From Treponema sp. (GTDB lineage Bacteria > Spirochaetota > Spirochaetia > Treponematales > Breznakiellaceae), in the NCBI GenBank assembly GCA_009777735.1, contig WRLF01000013.1, forward strand, positions 20,310-84,309: a stretch of DNA of 64,000 nt, given 5' to 3'. A model generated the notes under the pieces. It saw nothing but the letters and a program-made list of their open reading frames with translations, was not told the origin of the DNA and made no database searches. Shown here piece by piece: positions 25,825-34,265 of the stretch (its first letter is position 1; each line of letters begins with the position of its first letter). Position numbers and translations under genes: made by a program.

Positions 25825-26919
25825 ATGCTTAAAGAAACTATCAATCAATTTGCCATTGATGCGGAATTAACAGGGTTAAAGCCTTTTGGCAACGGCCATA
25901 TCAATGATACCTATCAATCTGAATGGGAAAAGGCCGGCGTTATATCCCGGTATCTTCATCAGCGGATCAATGATCGGATTTTCCGCCGGCCCGATCATGT
26001 GATGGAAAATATCCGGCGGGTAACAAATCACATCAGGGAAAAAATAAACCGGACCGGGTTTGGAGACAAAAACCTCTGTACATTAACGATAATTCCTTCC
26101 CGTGACGGTAAACTTTGGGTTCGGGACAGCGAAGGGGGCTGGTGGCGCACTTATCATTTTATCGAAAACAGCCATGCACCCGAGCAAATTACTTCTGCGG
26201 ACGATGCACGTATTTTGGGAAACAGCATTGCACATTTTCAAAGCCTGCTTTTGGACCTGGGCAGCCCCCGCCTGCATGAGACCATTCCCGATTTTCACAA
26301 CATGGAAATCCGTTACCGGCAGTTTCACCATGCCATTTCTGAAGATACCCATAACCGGGTTAAAAACGTAAATACTGAAATAGCTTTTATGCTGGAAAAT
26401 GAAGAGAGGGGTTCTGTATTGATACGTTCTTTGAGGGACGGAACCATTCCCGAACGGATTTGCCATAATGATGCCAAAATAAATAATATCCTTATTGATA
26501 ATACCGGTTCTCATGTCCTTTGTGTAATTGATCTTGATACGGTTATGCCGGGTACGGTTCTTTTTGATCTGGGGGATCTAATCAGAACGGTTGCCAACAG
26601 GGCAAAAGAAGATGAGCAGGATCTTTCAAAAGTTGAATTTGACTTAACGTATTTTGAGGCTCTTTTGGATGGATATTTATCCGGAGCTTGTGATTTCTTA
26701 ATTTCTGCCGAACGTGCCTTGATCTGCGAAGCAGGCAGAAATATCACTCAAATTATGGGCCTGCGTTTTCTTACGGATTATCTTGAAGGGGATCATTATT
26801 ACCGTACGAGCCGTCCGGATCATAATCTTGATCGCTGCCGAACGCAAATTGCCCTTATTCAATCAATGGATTCAAAGCGGGAAGACGTACAGGTAATTGC
26901 CCGTAAGTTCAAATCATAA
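25825..26919 (+). CDS. Aminoglycoside-phosphotransferase-fold sugar kinase (N-acetylhexosamine 1-kinase-like)
   Basis: A 364-residue cytoplasmic phosphotransferase. FGNGHINDTY near residue 21 resembles the nucleotide loop of NahK-type kinases. The catalytic loop is ICHNDAKINNILID, and the metal-binding segment is CVIDLDTVMPGTVLFDLGD. These fit the branch of the APH fold annotated as N-acetylhexosamine kinases or, formerly, 'mucin desulfatase'. The exact substrate is not shown. No sugar operon is adjacent, and its last 6 bases overlap the convergent larC gene. Confidence 0.72.
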   Translation: MLKETINQFAIDAELTGLKPFGNGHINDTYQSEWEKAGVISRYLHQRINDRIFRRPDHVMENIRRVTNHIREKINRTGFGDKNLCTLTIIPSRDGKLWVRDSEGGWWRTYHFIENSHAPEQITSADDARILGNSIAHFQSLLLDLGSPRLHETIPDFHNMEIRYRQFHHAISEDTHNRVKNVNTEIAFMLENEERGSVLIRSLRDGTIPERICHNDAKINNILIDNTGSHVLCVIDLDTVMPGTVLFDLGDLIRTVANRAKEDEQDLSKVEFDLTYFEALLDGYLSGACDFLISAERALICEAGRNITQIMGLRFLTDYLEGDHYYRTSRPDHNLDRCRTQIALIQSMDSKREDVQVIARKFKS

Positions 26920-28101
26920 ATCCAGTGTTTCCAGGACATCCTGCAGGGAAATGCTTTTTTTTCGGGCAATTCCGGCAATGTCTTCATACTCAGGCTTTGT
27001 TTTCTTCACCCCGTACCCGAAAGATGTTTTTACTTTTACCGATCCAAACTTTGTCTGAACTTCTGTTTGCTCTTTTTGCAATGCGTACCGCCTGCTTGTA
27101 TACTCACGTATTCCAAGCGTGCTTGTGTGCCTGAAAATCAGCGATACCATTTTCTCTTTGTCACCGGCCAGGCACATGCAAACAAAACTTAATCCCATGC
27201 GGCCTTTCTTCATGCCTATCGGAATTGTATATACATCAAGCGCACCTTCGTCCAATAAAAGCTGTTGTGCAAATGCTACGGATTCGGGCGTCATGTCATC
27301 AAGATTGCATACGAGCTCCATAACTTCATCGCAGACAGTACCGGTTTCACCCAAAAAAGCACGAACACAGTTTGCTTTTTCAAAATTCTTTTTACCCATA
27401 CCGTACCCGATTTGAGAAACCGAAATCTGCGGCATTGTACGGAATTCTTTCACAAAATGCTTCAGTATTGCCGCACCTGTTGGCGTACATAGCTCGCCAA
27501 TTGATTGATCGTTATAAACGGGGACATTCCGCAATATAAATGCGGCAGCAGGTGCCGGAACAGGTAAAACCCCATGAGCGCAACGGACATGGCCGCTGCC
27601 GGTATTAACCGGAGAAGATATAATCACATCCGGTGCAAGATATTCCATCAGCATACAAACGCCGACAATATCCGCAACCGCGTCCATTTCTCCCACTTCA
27701 TGAAAATGAATTTGATGTACCGGTACGCCGTGAACATGGCTTTCCGCTTCAGCTATAAGCTTGTATATGGCAATAGCATTATTTTTTACTGTTTCACCGA
27801 CATGTAAATGACCAATCAAATGTTCAATGTCATGAAAACTGCCGTGATTATGCTCATGATCATGCGCATGATCATGACTATGCATGCCTGCATGTTCTTC
27901 CTGCCCGTTAATTTTTACCGAAACGTGCGTTCCTTTTATGCCGCATTTTATGGATGATTCAGCGGTGACTTTTACACCTGGTATACCTGCACTGTTCAGC
28001 TGCTGTAAAAAATCACCGGGGTTTTCATGCAGCTCCAGCAGCGCCGCAAGTAACATATCGCCCGCTGCACCCATGGTACATTCAAAATAAAGCGTTTTCA
28101 T
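26914..28101 (-). CDS. larC: Nickel-insertion protein of the nickel-pincer cofactor pathway
   Basis: Inserts nickel into the pincer nucleotide in a CTP-dependent step, using metal supplied by the neighbouring importer. The 395-residue protein begins YFECTMGAAGDMLLAAL, the LarC signature, and has HFHEVGEMDAVADIVG. A histidine-rich stretch at residues about 70-90 (HSHDHAHDHEHNHG) probably holds nickel. In Lactiplantibacillus plantarum the gene is split by a programmed frameshift; here one continuous frame covers both parts. It overlaps larB by 20 bases. Confidence 0.93.
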   Translation of the reverse strand: MKTLYFECTMGAAGDMLLAALLELHENPGDFLQQLNSAGIPGVKVTAESSIKCGIKGTHVSVKINGQEEHAGMHSHDHAHDHEHNHGSFHDIEHLIGHLHVGETVKNNAIAIYKLIAEAESHVHGVPVHQIHFHEVGEMDAVADIVGVCMLMEYLAPDVIISSPVNTGSGHVRCAHGVLPVPAPAAAFILRNVPVYNDQSIGELCTPTGAAILKHFVKEFRTMPQISVSQIGYGMGKKNFEKANCVRAFLGETGTVCDEVMELVCNLDDMTPESVAFAQQLLLDEGALDVYTIPIGMKKGRMGLSFVCMCLAGDKEKMVSLIFRHTSTLGIREYTSRRYALQKEQTEVQTKFGSVKVKTSFGYGVKKTKPEYEDIAGIARKKSISLQDVLETLDL

Positions 28102-28870
28102 GCTGTTTTCCCTTTGATGTTATTGTCTGATGGTTTATCATGCTTGCCAAAAAACCGGCGCCAAAACCGTTGTCAATATTTACAACGCATACACCGCTTG
28201 CACAGGAATTAAGCATGGTAAGCAATGCCGATAATCCGTTAAACGAAGCTCCGTAACCAACACTTGTCGGAACGCCGATAACCGGGCAGTCGGCAAGACC
28301 GCCGATTACACTGGCAAGTGCGCCTTCCATTCCGGCAATTGCAATGATCACCTGTGCTGCCATAATATCATCAAGCCGGGCAAGAAGCCGGTGCAGCCCT
28401 GCAACGCCGACATCGTATAAACGGGTTACGGAGTTACCCAGAGCTTCTGCCGTAATTGCCGCTTCTTCCGCAACCGGCATATCGCTCGTGCCGCCGGTTG
28501 CGATGACAATTGTTCCGATGCCGTCAGGTTCGGGCATTTCTCCGATTATGCCGATCCGCGCTGTCTTGTGGTATTGCAGCGGTATATTTTTCCCGATTTC
28601 CCCCGCGGCCTCTTCCGATAACCTGGTTACCAAAATTAAACGCTGTCCCCTGCCGCGCATTGCGTTTATAATTCCCGTTATTTGATCGGGAGTTTTCCCC
28701 GCTCCGTAAACTACTTCGGCAATGCCCTGACGCAATTCACGGTGATGATCAAGTTTCGCATAACCCAGATCCGCAAAAGGAGCCATGCGCAGTTGCAATA
28801 AAGCGTCTTCCGGCGGCATTGCCCCGGATTGCACATTTTCCAGCATTTTTAAAATTTCCTGTTTATTCAT
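28082..28870 (-). CDS. larB: Pyridinium-3,5-biscarboxylic acid mononucleotide synthase
   Basis: Carboxylates and hydrolyses nicotinic acid adenine dinucleotide in the first step of nickel-pincer cofactor synthesis. The 262-residue protein has a LarB N-terminal region (ILKMLENVQSGAMPPEDAL) and a C-terminal AIR-carboxylase-like domain with GGTSDMPVAEEAAITAE, YDVGVAGLHRLL and GVPTSVGYGASFNG. All these are family signatures. It lies 15 bases after the ATPase gene and overlaps larC, so uptake and cofactor genes are cotranscribed. Confidence 0.93.
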   Translation of the reverse strand: MNKQEILKMLENVQSGAMPPEDALLQLRMAPFADLGYAKLDHHRELRQGIAEVVYGAGKTPDQITGIINAMRGRGQRLILVTRLSEEAAGEIGKNIPLQYHKTARIGIIGEMPEPDGIGTIVIATGGTSDMPVAEEAAITAEALGNSVTRLYDVGVAGLHRLLARLDDIMAAQVIIAIAGMEGALASVIGGLADCPVIGVPTSVGYGASFNGLSALLTMLNSCASGVCVVNIDNGFGAGFLASMINHQTITSKGKQHENALF

Positions 28871-28885
28871 TGTTATTTCCTCCGT

Positions 28886-29578
28886 CTAAAGTCCGAAACT
28901 CCGTAAAAGCTCTGTGTCATCCAATAATGAGACAGATCCGTCTGTTATTATCCGTCCGTTTTTTAACACAATTACCCTGTCACATACTTCTTTAACAAAA
29001 GCAATGTCGTGAGTGGCGATTATTTTGGGAAACGGTAATTGTTTCAGAGTTTTTGCCAATGACCGCTTTGCTTTTGGATCAAGAAAAGCGGTCGGCTCAT
29101 CAAACAGTAACACAGACGGATTCATTGCCAAAACCGTCGCGATTGCCGCCATGCGTTTTTCACCGCCTGACAGCTTTAAAGATGAACGGTTTTCAAGATG
29201 GCGTATGGACAGCTGATCAAGAGTTTCCTGCACACGGATTTTTACCGCATGTTCCGGTAATCCCGCATTACGGCAGCCAAAAGCAATATCATCGTATATA
29301 TACGGCATGAACAGCTGATCATCGGGATTTTGAAAAACGAGGGCTATGCGCTTCCTTATTTCATTTATTGTTTTTTTTCCAAGCTGCAAATTGTCAATTT
29401 CTACCGTACCGTCTGCAAGTTCAAGTATGCCGACAATGGCAAGCAGGAGTGTTGTTTTTCCCGCACCGTTTTCGCCCAGCAAAGCAATACTTTCACCTTC
29501 GTTAAGCGTAAAACTTACTTTTTCAACTGCCAGAGTTTTATCGGGATATATAACTGTTATTTCTTGCAGCCTGAGCAT
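28886..29578 (-). CDS. cbiO: Energy-coupling nickel/cobalt transporter ATPase
   Basis: ATPase of the ECF-type metal importer, 230 residues from the ATG at 29578. That start overlaps the cbiQ stop (TGATG) and follows GGAGGA; the frame is open further upstream inside cbiQ, but without support. Walker A is GENGAGKTT, the Q-loop is VFQNPDDQLFMP, the signature LSGGEKRMAAIATVLA and Walker B LLFDEPTAFLD. These are typical of CbiO/NikO. Placement with larB and larC points to nickel rather than cobalt. Confidence 0.92.
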   Translation of the reverse strand: MLRLQEITVIYPDKTLAVEKVSFTLNEGESIALLGENGAGKTTLLLAIVGILELADGTVEIDNLQLGKKTINEIRKRIALVFQNPDDQLFMPYIYDDIAFGCRNAGLPEHAVKIRVQETLDQLSIRHLENRSSLKLSGGEKRMAAIATVLAMNPSVLLFDEPTAFLDPKAKRSLAKTLKQLPFPKIIATHDIAFVKEVCDRVIVLKNGRIITDGSVSLLDDTELLRSFGL

Positions 29579-30378
29579 CAGATGATTCCTCCAATTATAC
29601 CGGCAAATAACACATTCACATTGATTAATCGGAAAGCTAAACATAAAATACATGTAACGGTAAAAAAAATAATGTCATTACCCGTTATTTTTCCTGTTTC
29701 CTGTACATTATTTTGAAGCGCATACCCCCGGCATTTCATGGCATTATATACGCGATCGGCGCGGTCAAAACTACGGACAAGAAGCTGTCCGGTAAAACTG
29801 CCCATATCCCTCATCTGAATTCCTTTTGCATTGGAGCTTCGCAGGGAATAAGCGGTATACATGGAATACACTTCTTCAAGCAATACACCGATATAACGGT
29901 ATGTCATTTCAAACACAATAATAAAAACATGCGGAATCCGTAACCGGCGCATTGCATGTACAATCTGTGAAAGAGGCGTTACCGATACAAGAATTAAAAC
30001 AGACATTACACACAAATAAACCCTGAACAAAACGGTAAAAAGGGAAACAACACCGTAACTGACATCTATGCCGCCTGCCGCAAAAGCGGGGTTTCTGTCA
30101 AATACAACATTGGCAGCTCCCGCGAAAAAGCAAAACGGAAGCGCAATTAAAAATCTTTTCAGCAGCATTGCGTAAGGCGTTTCCGAAAGAGCCATCAATA
30201 CCGTTGGGTAAAATATGTATGGAACCAAACGTCCGAATGAATATCTGTCAAATGATATAACTGTTATGATAAAAACGACGGCTGCTAACAGCTTCACTGC
30301 CGGGTTAAGCCTGTGGATACAGGTATTTCCGCCTGCTAATTGTTCAAGTGCATAAAGCTCATGTATCTTGTTTTTCAC
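29578..30378 (-). CDS. cbiQ: Energy-coupling nickel/cobalt transporter transmembrane protein
   Basis: T-component that couples the ATPase to the metal-binding membrane subunit. The 266-residue protein has about five hydrophobic helices and the two coupling-helix motifs: MAMRRLRIP-like (HAMRRLRIPHVF) and SLRSSNAKG, plus RSFDRADRVYNAMKCRGY near the C-terminus. It overlaps the nikMN gene by 20 bases and the ATPase gene by 3. Confidence 0.9.
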   Translation of the reverse strand: MKNKIHELYALEQLAGGNTCIHRLNPAVKLLAAVVFIITVISFDRYSFGRLVPYIFYPTVLMALSETPYAMLLKRFLIALPFCFFAGAANVVFDRNPAFAAGGIDVSYGVVSLFTVLFRVYLCVMSVLILVSVTPLSQIVHAMRRLRIPHVFIIVFEMTYRYIGVLLEEVYSMYTAYSLRSSNAKGIQMRDMGSFTGQLLVRSFDRADRVYNAMKCRGYALQNNVQETGKITGNDIIFFTVTCILCLAFRLINVNVLFAGIIGGII

Positions 30379-31450
30379 GGGAAGTATTCCTCTGTGCCTC
30401 TGTGCCCTCCGTGCTCCCCGTGCCCTCCGTGTCCTGAAAACTCCTCCGTTTTTTCCTGACGGCAGAAATTGTAACCGCTACTGCCCATGCAAACAGAAAT
30501 GTTACAGCACAGCCGGCAATACCTGCAATGGCTGTTCCCGCACCGGAACTATCTTCTCCTGCATTCCTGAAATTATAATCAGGCATGAAAGATGTTGTTT
30601 CCTGAATTGATGCCACACCCTCTATCACAGAAGATTCCTTTGCTGCAAGTTCTGTTGATCCGGTTATTTTTTCGATTGCCCATTCAAGACCGTCAGGTAA
30701 TGAAGAAGCATACAGCGATAAAAAACCGCCGGCAAGAATTGCCGCAACTGCCAGCGTAACGAGAACATGTTTCATGGGTATACCGCTTTTAATTGCCGTT
30801 CTGTCAAAAGTACTTTCCATAATTTCCGGACGTATTTTATATACAAAACAAAGAACAGCGGCAGTTATTATTCCTTCCGCAATGCCAATCGCCAGGTGGA
30901 TGGGTTGCATAAATAGTAAAAAAGTTACAAAGGGAAGTTCTGTTATGCCGGAAAGTGTTGTTTGCATTACGACGCCGAATGCTCCAAGCTGGAGAGCGGC
31001 AACAACCGAGAAAATGGATGCAAGGGTAATGGTTCCCGCCGTCATGCCTTTTTTAACCAGCGGTTTAAAAATCAATGGATATATAATGAGGCATGGAATA
31101 ACGCCTAAATTAAAAATAGTGCATCCAAGTGCAAGAATGCCCCCGTCGGCAAAGAGCAGACTTTGAATTATCAGCACCGCCGATATGGAAATAAGAGCCG
31201 GGTAACTGCCAATCATGGCTGCAAGTAAAATTCCGCCGCCGATATGCCCGCTTGAACCTGTCGCCGGAATGATAAAGTTAATCATTTGCGCCGCAAAAAC
31301 AAACGCGCCCATGACACCCATAACGGGAATTTTTTTGTCGCAAAGGTCGGTTTTTTTTGTTTTTTTTACTGAATAAGCGACGGCAGCTGCGCTGACGGCG
31401 CTCATGGTTAAGCCGACAGCGGGGGACAACAAGGCATCTGCCATATGCAT
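30359..31450 (-). CDS. NikM-NikN fusion, metal-binding membrane subunit of the nickel importer
   Basis: Substrate-capture component. It starts MHMADALLSP; in CbiM/NikM proteins the N-terminal Met-His pair is part of the metal site. Residues about 1-215 form the CbiM-like S-component. Residues about 225-330 contain an extra helix and SLPDGLEWAIEKI, the PDGLE motif of the CbiN/NikN partner, so two subunits are fused, as is frequent for nickel. The C-terminal tail (QDTEGTGSTEGTEAQRNTS) comes from a low-complexity repeat that also occurs elsewhere in the window. Confidence 0.91.
   Translation of the reverse strand: MHMADALLSPAVGLTMSAVSAAAVAYSVKKTKKTDLCDKKIPVMGVMGAFVFAAQMINFIIPATGSSGHIGGGILLAAMIGSYPALISISAVLIIQSLLFADGGILALGCTIFNLGVIPCLIIYPLIFKPLVKKGMTAGTITLASIFSVVAALQLGAFGVVMQTTLSGITELPFVTFLLFMQPIHLAIGIAEGIITAAVLCFVYKIRPEIMESTFDRTAIKSGIPMKHVLVTLAVAAILAGGFLSLYASSLPDGLEWAIEKITGSTELAAKESSVIEGVASIQETTSFMPDYNFRNAGEDSSGAGTAIAGIAGCAVTFLFAWAVAVTISAVRKKRRSFQDTEGTGSTEGTEAQRNTSREKQDT
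30389..30444. repeat. Dispersed low-complexity repeat, copy 1 (inside nikMN 3' end)
   Basis: Plus strand reads as repeated CTCTGTGCC/CTCCGTG units ending TCCTGAAAACTCC. Related tracts lie at 58987-59029 and 61555-61606; the one at 61555 shares the terminal TCCTGAAAACTCC. Here it encodes the hydrophilic C-terminal tail of the nickel transporter subunit. Confidence 0.6.
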
Positions 31451-31522
31451 AACACTCCTCCTTAAAAAAAAGCGCGTTACTTCTGTTACGCAAATACCTT
31501 CATGGCATGATTGAATACTGTA

Positions 31523-31551
31523 TTATTAACCAATGCAGGCAGTTTTGTCAA
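31523..31551 (-). promoter_or_regulatory. Sigma-70 promoter before the nickel uptake genes
   Basis: On the minus strand a perfect TTGACA (31551-31546) is followed after exactly 17 bases by TAATAA (31528-31523). The predicted leader of roughly 65 bases includes a run of nine T residues and then AAGGAGGAG before the ATG at 31450. I saw no clear NikR operator and no NiCo riboswitch. Confidence 0.6.
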
Positions 31552-31587
31552 GGGAGCGGGTCAAGTACATGTTTTCCTGCAATGATA

Positions 31588-32571
31588 CTATTGATTGAAT
31601 GGAACATATCCGCTGTTACCGATTGTTTGCTGCCCTTCCTGTGTTTGAAGCCACTGGAATAGTTTATAAGCCATTGACGATTTGTCCAAATCCGAGCGAA
31701 TCACGGCATATACTTCGGCTACATATGGATAAGAATTATTGCCAATGGTTTCCTTGTTTGGAAATATTCCGTTAATGGCGATGGTTTTTACATTTATTCC
31801 CGTTATCATATACTCTTTGTAATAAAATAAAGAGTAACATATGGCATTATTTTCATATGCAACCGTTTCGTAAACCGGAACCATTCCGCCGATTACATTT
31901 AACAATTCATAGTAGGATTCCGGAAACAACGAAATATTCAAATCTTTCATAACCAGTGTTTCCATCAATTCCTGGCTTCCCGAATTGGCATTTCTCACAT
32001 ACGGTTGTATTTCCGCATGGTTTCCGCCAAGTTCATTCCAGTTTGTTATATTGCCTGTATAAATATCCTGTATTTGCTTTATTGTTAACGATTCCACGGG
32101 ATTGTCGGGATGAACAACAAACAGGAATCCGTCAAGGGCAATTGGTATTTCAATCAAATCAACACCTTTATCATCGGCATATGATTTTTCGTCCGGAGAC
32201 ATCTTTCGTGCAGAGAGAATTATGTCCGCCTCCTCGTTTATCAAATTAATGAAAGATTGATGTGTTTGAGATGATTTAACCAGGCTTAAGAATTTTCTGG
32301 TATCATTTCTGTTGAGATTCGGTTCAATACGCTGTAAATTTCCCCAATCCCGAACCCATGTATAATCGATGCCAAATAAAGTGCATGCAATAACGGTATT
32401 TAGCGGTAAATTTGATGTTGAACCATCCACTTTTGGAAAGTTATTAAATGTCAGACCTTCAATAAATGAACTGCTTAATTTATCAAAATCAATACGCTCA
32501 TCATCAGCTTCTTTACACCAGGTACACAATGATATAAAAAACAAAATCAAAAACAATGCAAATTTATTCAT
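31588..32571 (-). CDS. PstS-like substrate-binding lipoprotein (orphan)
   Basis: A 327-residue exported binding protein. I choose the ATG at 32571, which follows AAGGAGAT; an in-frame ATG 30 bases upstream is unsupported. The N-terminus is hydrophobic and ends in a cysteine-containing stretch (CTWCKE), fitting a lipoprotein. The mature protein shows VDGSTSNLPL, ADIILSARKMSPDE, FLFVVHPDNPVESLTIKQIQDIYTGNITNW and NSGSQELMETLV, all typical of phosphate-type (PstS-like) binding proteins. No permease or ATPase of the phosphate type is nearby. It lies 10 bases after larE. Confidence 0.72.
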   Translation of the reverse strand: MNKFALFLILFFISLCTWCKEADDERIDFDKLSSSFIEGLTFNNFPKVDGSTSNLPLNTVIACTLFGIDYTWVRDWGNLQRIEPNLNRNDTRKFLSLVKSSQTHQSFINLINEEADIILSARKMSPDEKSYADDKGVDLIEIPIALDGFLFVVHPDNPVESLTIKQIQDIYTGNITNWNELGGNHAEIQPYVRNANSGSQELMETLVMKDLNISLFPESYYELLNVIGGMVPVYETVAYENNAICYSLFYYKEYMITGINVKTIAINGIFPNKETIGNNSYPYVAEVYAVIRSDLDKSSMAYKLFQWLQTQEGQQTIGNSGYVPFNQ

Positions 32572-32581
32572 TTGTATCTCC

Positions 32582-33391
32582 TTACCTGTCAATTGTTTCA
32601 TTCATACTGCCGGTTCGGTACCCAAGGAGATCCAAAGCGGTATAAGAGAAACCTATTAACTTGAATTCGCGATAGATTTTTTCCCGTGTTTCCTGATTTT
32701 CAAGCAAAATAAAACCATCACTGTCTGTTTCAATACGGGCAAGATTATCATGAAAACGTACCCGTACCTGTCGGAACCCCATGTCAAGCAGTAATTGCTC
32801 GGCTCTGTCAATCATGGAAAGTCTTTCTGCGGTAATGGTCTCGCCGTAGGGGAAACGGGATGACAGGCAGGCAAAGGATTGTTTGTTCCACGTGGGCAGC
32901 CCCAGTTCTTTTGACAGTTCGCGGATTTCCTGTTTACCAAGTCCTGCATGACGCAGAGGGCTTTTGACACCCTGTTCTTTTACAGCGGTAAGACCGGGAC
33001 GGTAATCTCCGTCATCGTCCGTGTTTGATCCTTCCGCCACATAGGTAATTCCCTGCTCACGGGCAACTGCCCCTATTTTTGTGAATACTTCTTTTTTGCA
33101 TAAATAGCAGCGGTTAAGGGGATTTTGTGAAAAGCCGTCAATATCCAGTTCTTCGGAATCGCATATAAAATGGCGGATACGTTCTTTTCTGCAGAAAGCC
33201 GCGGCTTCATTCAATTCACGTTCGGGGAATGAACAGGAACGCGCAGTTATGGCGATTACATTATCACCTAAAATGTCATGGGCTGTTTTAAGTAAAAATG
33301 TTGAATCAACGCCTCCCGAAAAAGCAATCGCAGCGCTGCCCAGTTCACGCAAATACTCTTTCAAGTCTTCATGTTTCTTTTGAGCAGTCAT
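32582..33391 (-). CDS. larE: ATP-dependent sulfur transferase of nickel-pincer cofactor synthesis
   Basis: Activates the carboxylates of the LarB product with ATP and adds sulfur. The 269-residue protein has the PP-loop SGGVDSTFLLK at residues about 24-34. RCYLCKKEVF and ACLSSRFPYGE supply three cysteines, the pattern of LarE proteins that carry an iron-sulfur cluster, in contrast to the single sacrificial cysteine of the L. plantarum enzyme; that distinction is from memory. The start overlaps the DUF3842 gene by 23 bases and follows AAGGA. Confidence 0.92.
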   Translation of the reverse strand: MTAQKKHEDLKEYLRELGSAAIAFSGGVDSTFLLKTAHDILGDNVIAITARSCSFPERELNEAAAFCRKERIRHFICDSEELDIDGFSQNPLNRCYLCKKEVFTKIGAVAREQGITYVAEGSNTDDDGDYRPGLTAVKEQGVKSPLRHAGLGKQEIRELSKELGLPTWNKQSFACLSSRFPYGETITAERLSMIDRAEQLLLDMGFRQVRVRFHDNLARIETDSDGFILLENQETREKIYREFKLIGFSYTALDLLGYRTGSMNETIDR

Positions 33392-33797
33392 CTGACAATT
33401 CCTTAATTAATGCAATAGCCTCATCAATATAACGCAGTAACGGTTCCTGCCGTGTTCCGATAACATACAGTCCGCACCGGTTAAGCGGGATCAGCAGCTT
33501 CTTTGCCGGGCTGCCGGTAATTGCTTCAGCCATACGCGGCGTAAGTTCGCCAAGCATGGTATTTGCTGCAATGATACCAACGCTTCCCATGATAAAATCA
33601 ACTTTGGGAGCATTTATTACAATGGCATTTTCGCCAGATGCGCCTTCATGGGCGCCTGCCTTGAGCATCAGCGAAGTAACAACCGCGTTTGTTCCAAGCG
33701 CGATGATTGCAGTATCATCGTTAAATACAGATCGCAATTTCTCGACAATTGCCTTGCCAATTCCGCCGCCTTGTCCGTCTATTACCGCAATCTTCAT
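33369..33797 (-). CDS. DUF3842 family protein
   Basis: A 142-residue protein starting MKIAVIDGQGGGIGKAIVEKL, a glycine-rich Rossmann-type nucleotide loop, with ALGTNAVVTSLMLKAGA and GSVGIIAANTMLGELTPRMAEAI. This matches DUF3842, a family of unknown function. It overlaps larE, so it probably works with, or is regulated with, the nickel-pincer pathway. No catalytic role can be assigned. Confidence 0.8.
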   Translation of the reverse strand: MKIAVIDGQGGGIGKAIVEKLRSVFNDDTAIIALGTNAVVTSLMLKAGAHEGASGENAIVINAPKVDFIMGSVGIIAANTMLGELTPRMAEAITGSPAKKLLIPLNRCGLYVIGTRQEPLLRYIDEAIALIKELSDDCSKET

Positions 33798-33851
33798 GGG
33801 ATCCTTCAGTATGCTTTTTATTACACAGGATTTTAATGTTACAGGACAATA

Positions 33852-34043
33852 CTATACTTTTTTGGTGATATAGTCGCTTCTGAGACAGCGTGCGCATATT
33901 TTTAGTGAAAATGTAGTGCCGTCTACCTGGGTTTTGACTTTTAACAGGTTGGGTTTCCACGTCCGCCGTGTGCGGTTTTTTGCATGGCTCACTTTATTGC
34001 CGGTTCTGGTATGTTTTCCGCAAAGATCGCAGCTTCTTGACAT
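33852..34043 (-). CDS. rpmB: Ribosomal protein L28, zinc-ribbon form
   Basis: Structural protein of the large ribosomal subunit, 63 residues. It begins SRSCDLCGKHTRTGNKVSHAK and ends with ICARCLRSDYI. The two CxxC pairs form the zinc-binding version of L28. AAGGAAAAA precedes the ATG. It is transcribed towards the DUF3842 gene, 54 bases away, and may share a transcript with it. Confidence 0.95.
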   Translation of the reverse strand: MSRSCDLCGKHTRTGNKVSHAKNRTRRTWKPNLLKVKTQVDGTTFSLKICARCLRSDYITKKV

Positions 34044-34265
34044 TTTTTCCTTCCTTAACGTGCAGCCTATAGGGCTAAAATATACTGGTTTCAGGTATTC
34101 ATACCAAATTCCATAAAAAATGTAAAGACCCGCCTACGGAGTTTTTTAACCTGCCGGCTCACGAAAGAAAATAAACTGCCTTTGCCCGGTAGACCTGCAA
34201 TGTATAAAATGGTTATCATACAATACCGTTAAAAAACAACACTCAAAAAAGAAAAAGGAGGATTT

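Noticed and set aside
26914..28101. Programmed frameshift in larC
   Set aside because: The known example in another genus needs a frameshift, but here a single continuous frame covers the whole protein.
31451..31587. NiCo riboswitch or NikR operator before the nickel genes
   Set aside because: No matching inverted repeat of the NikR type and no four-way-junction pattern could be drawn; only the promoter is supported.
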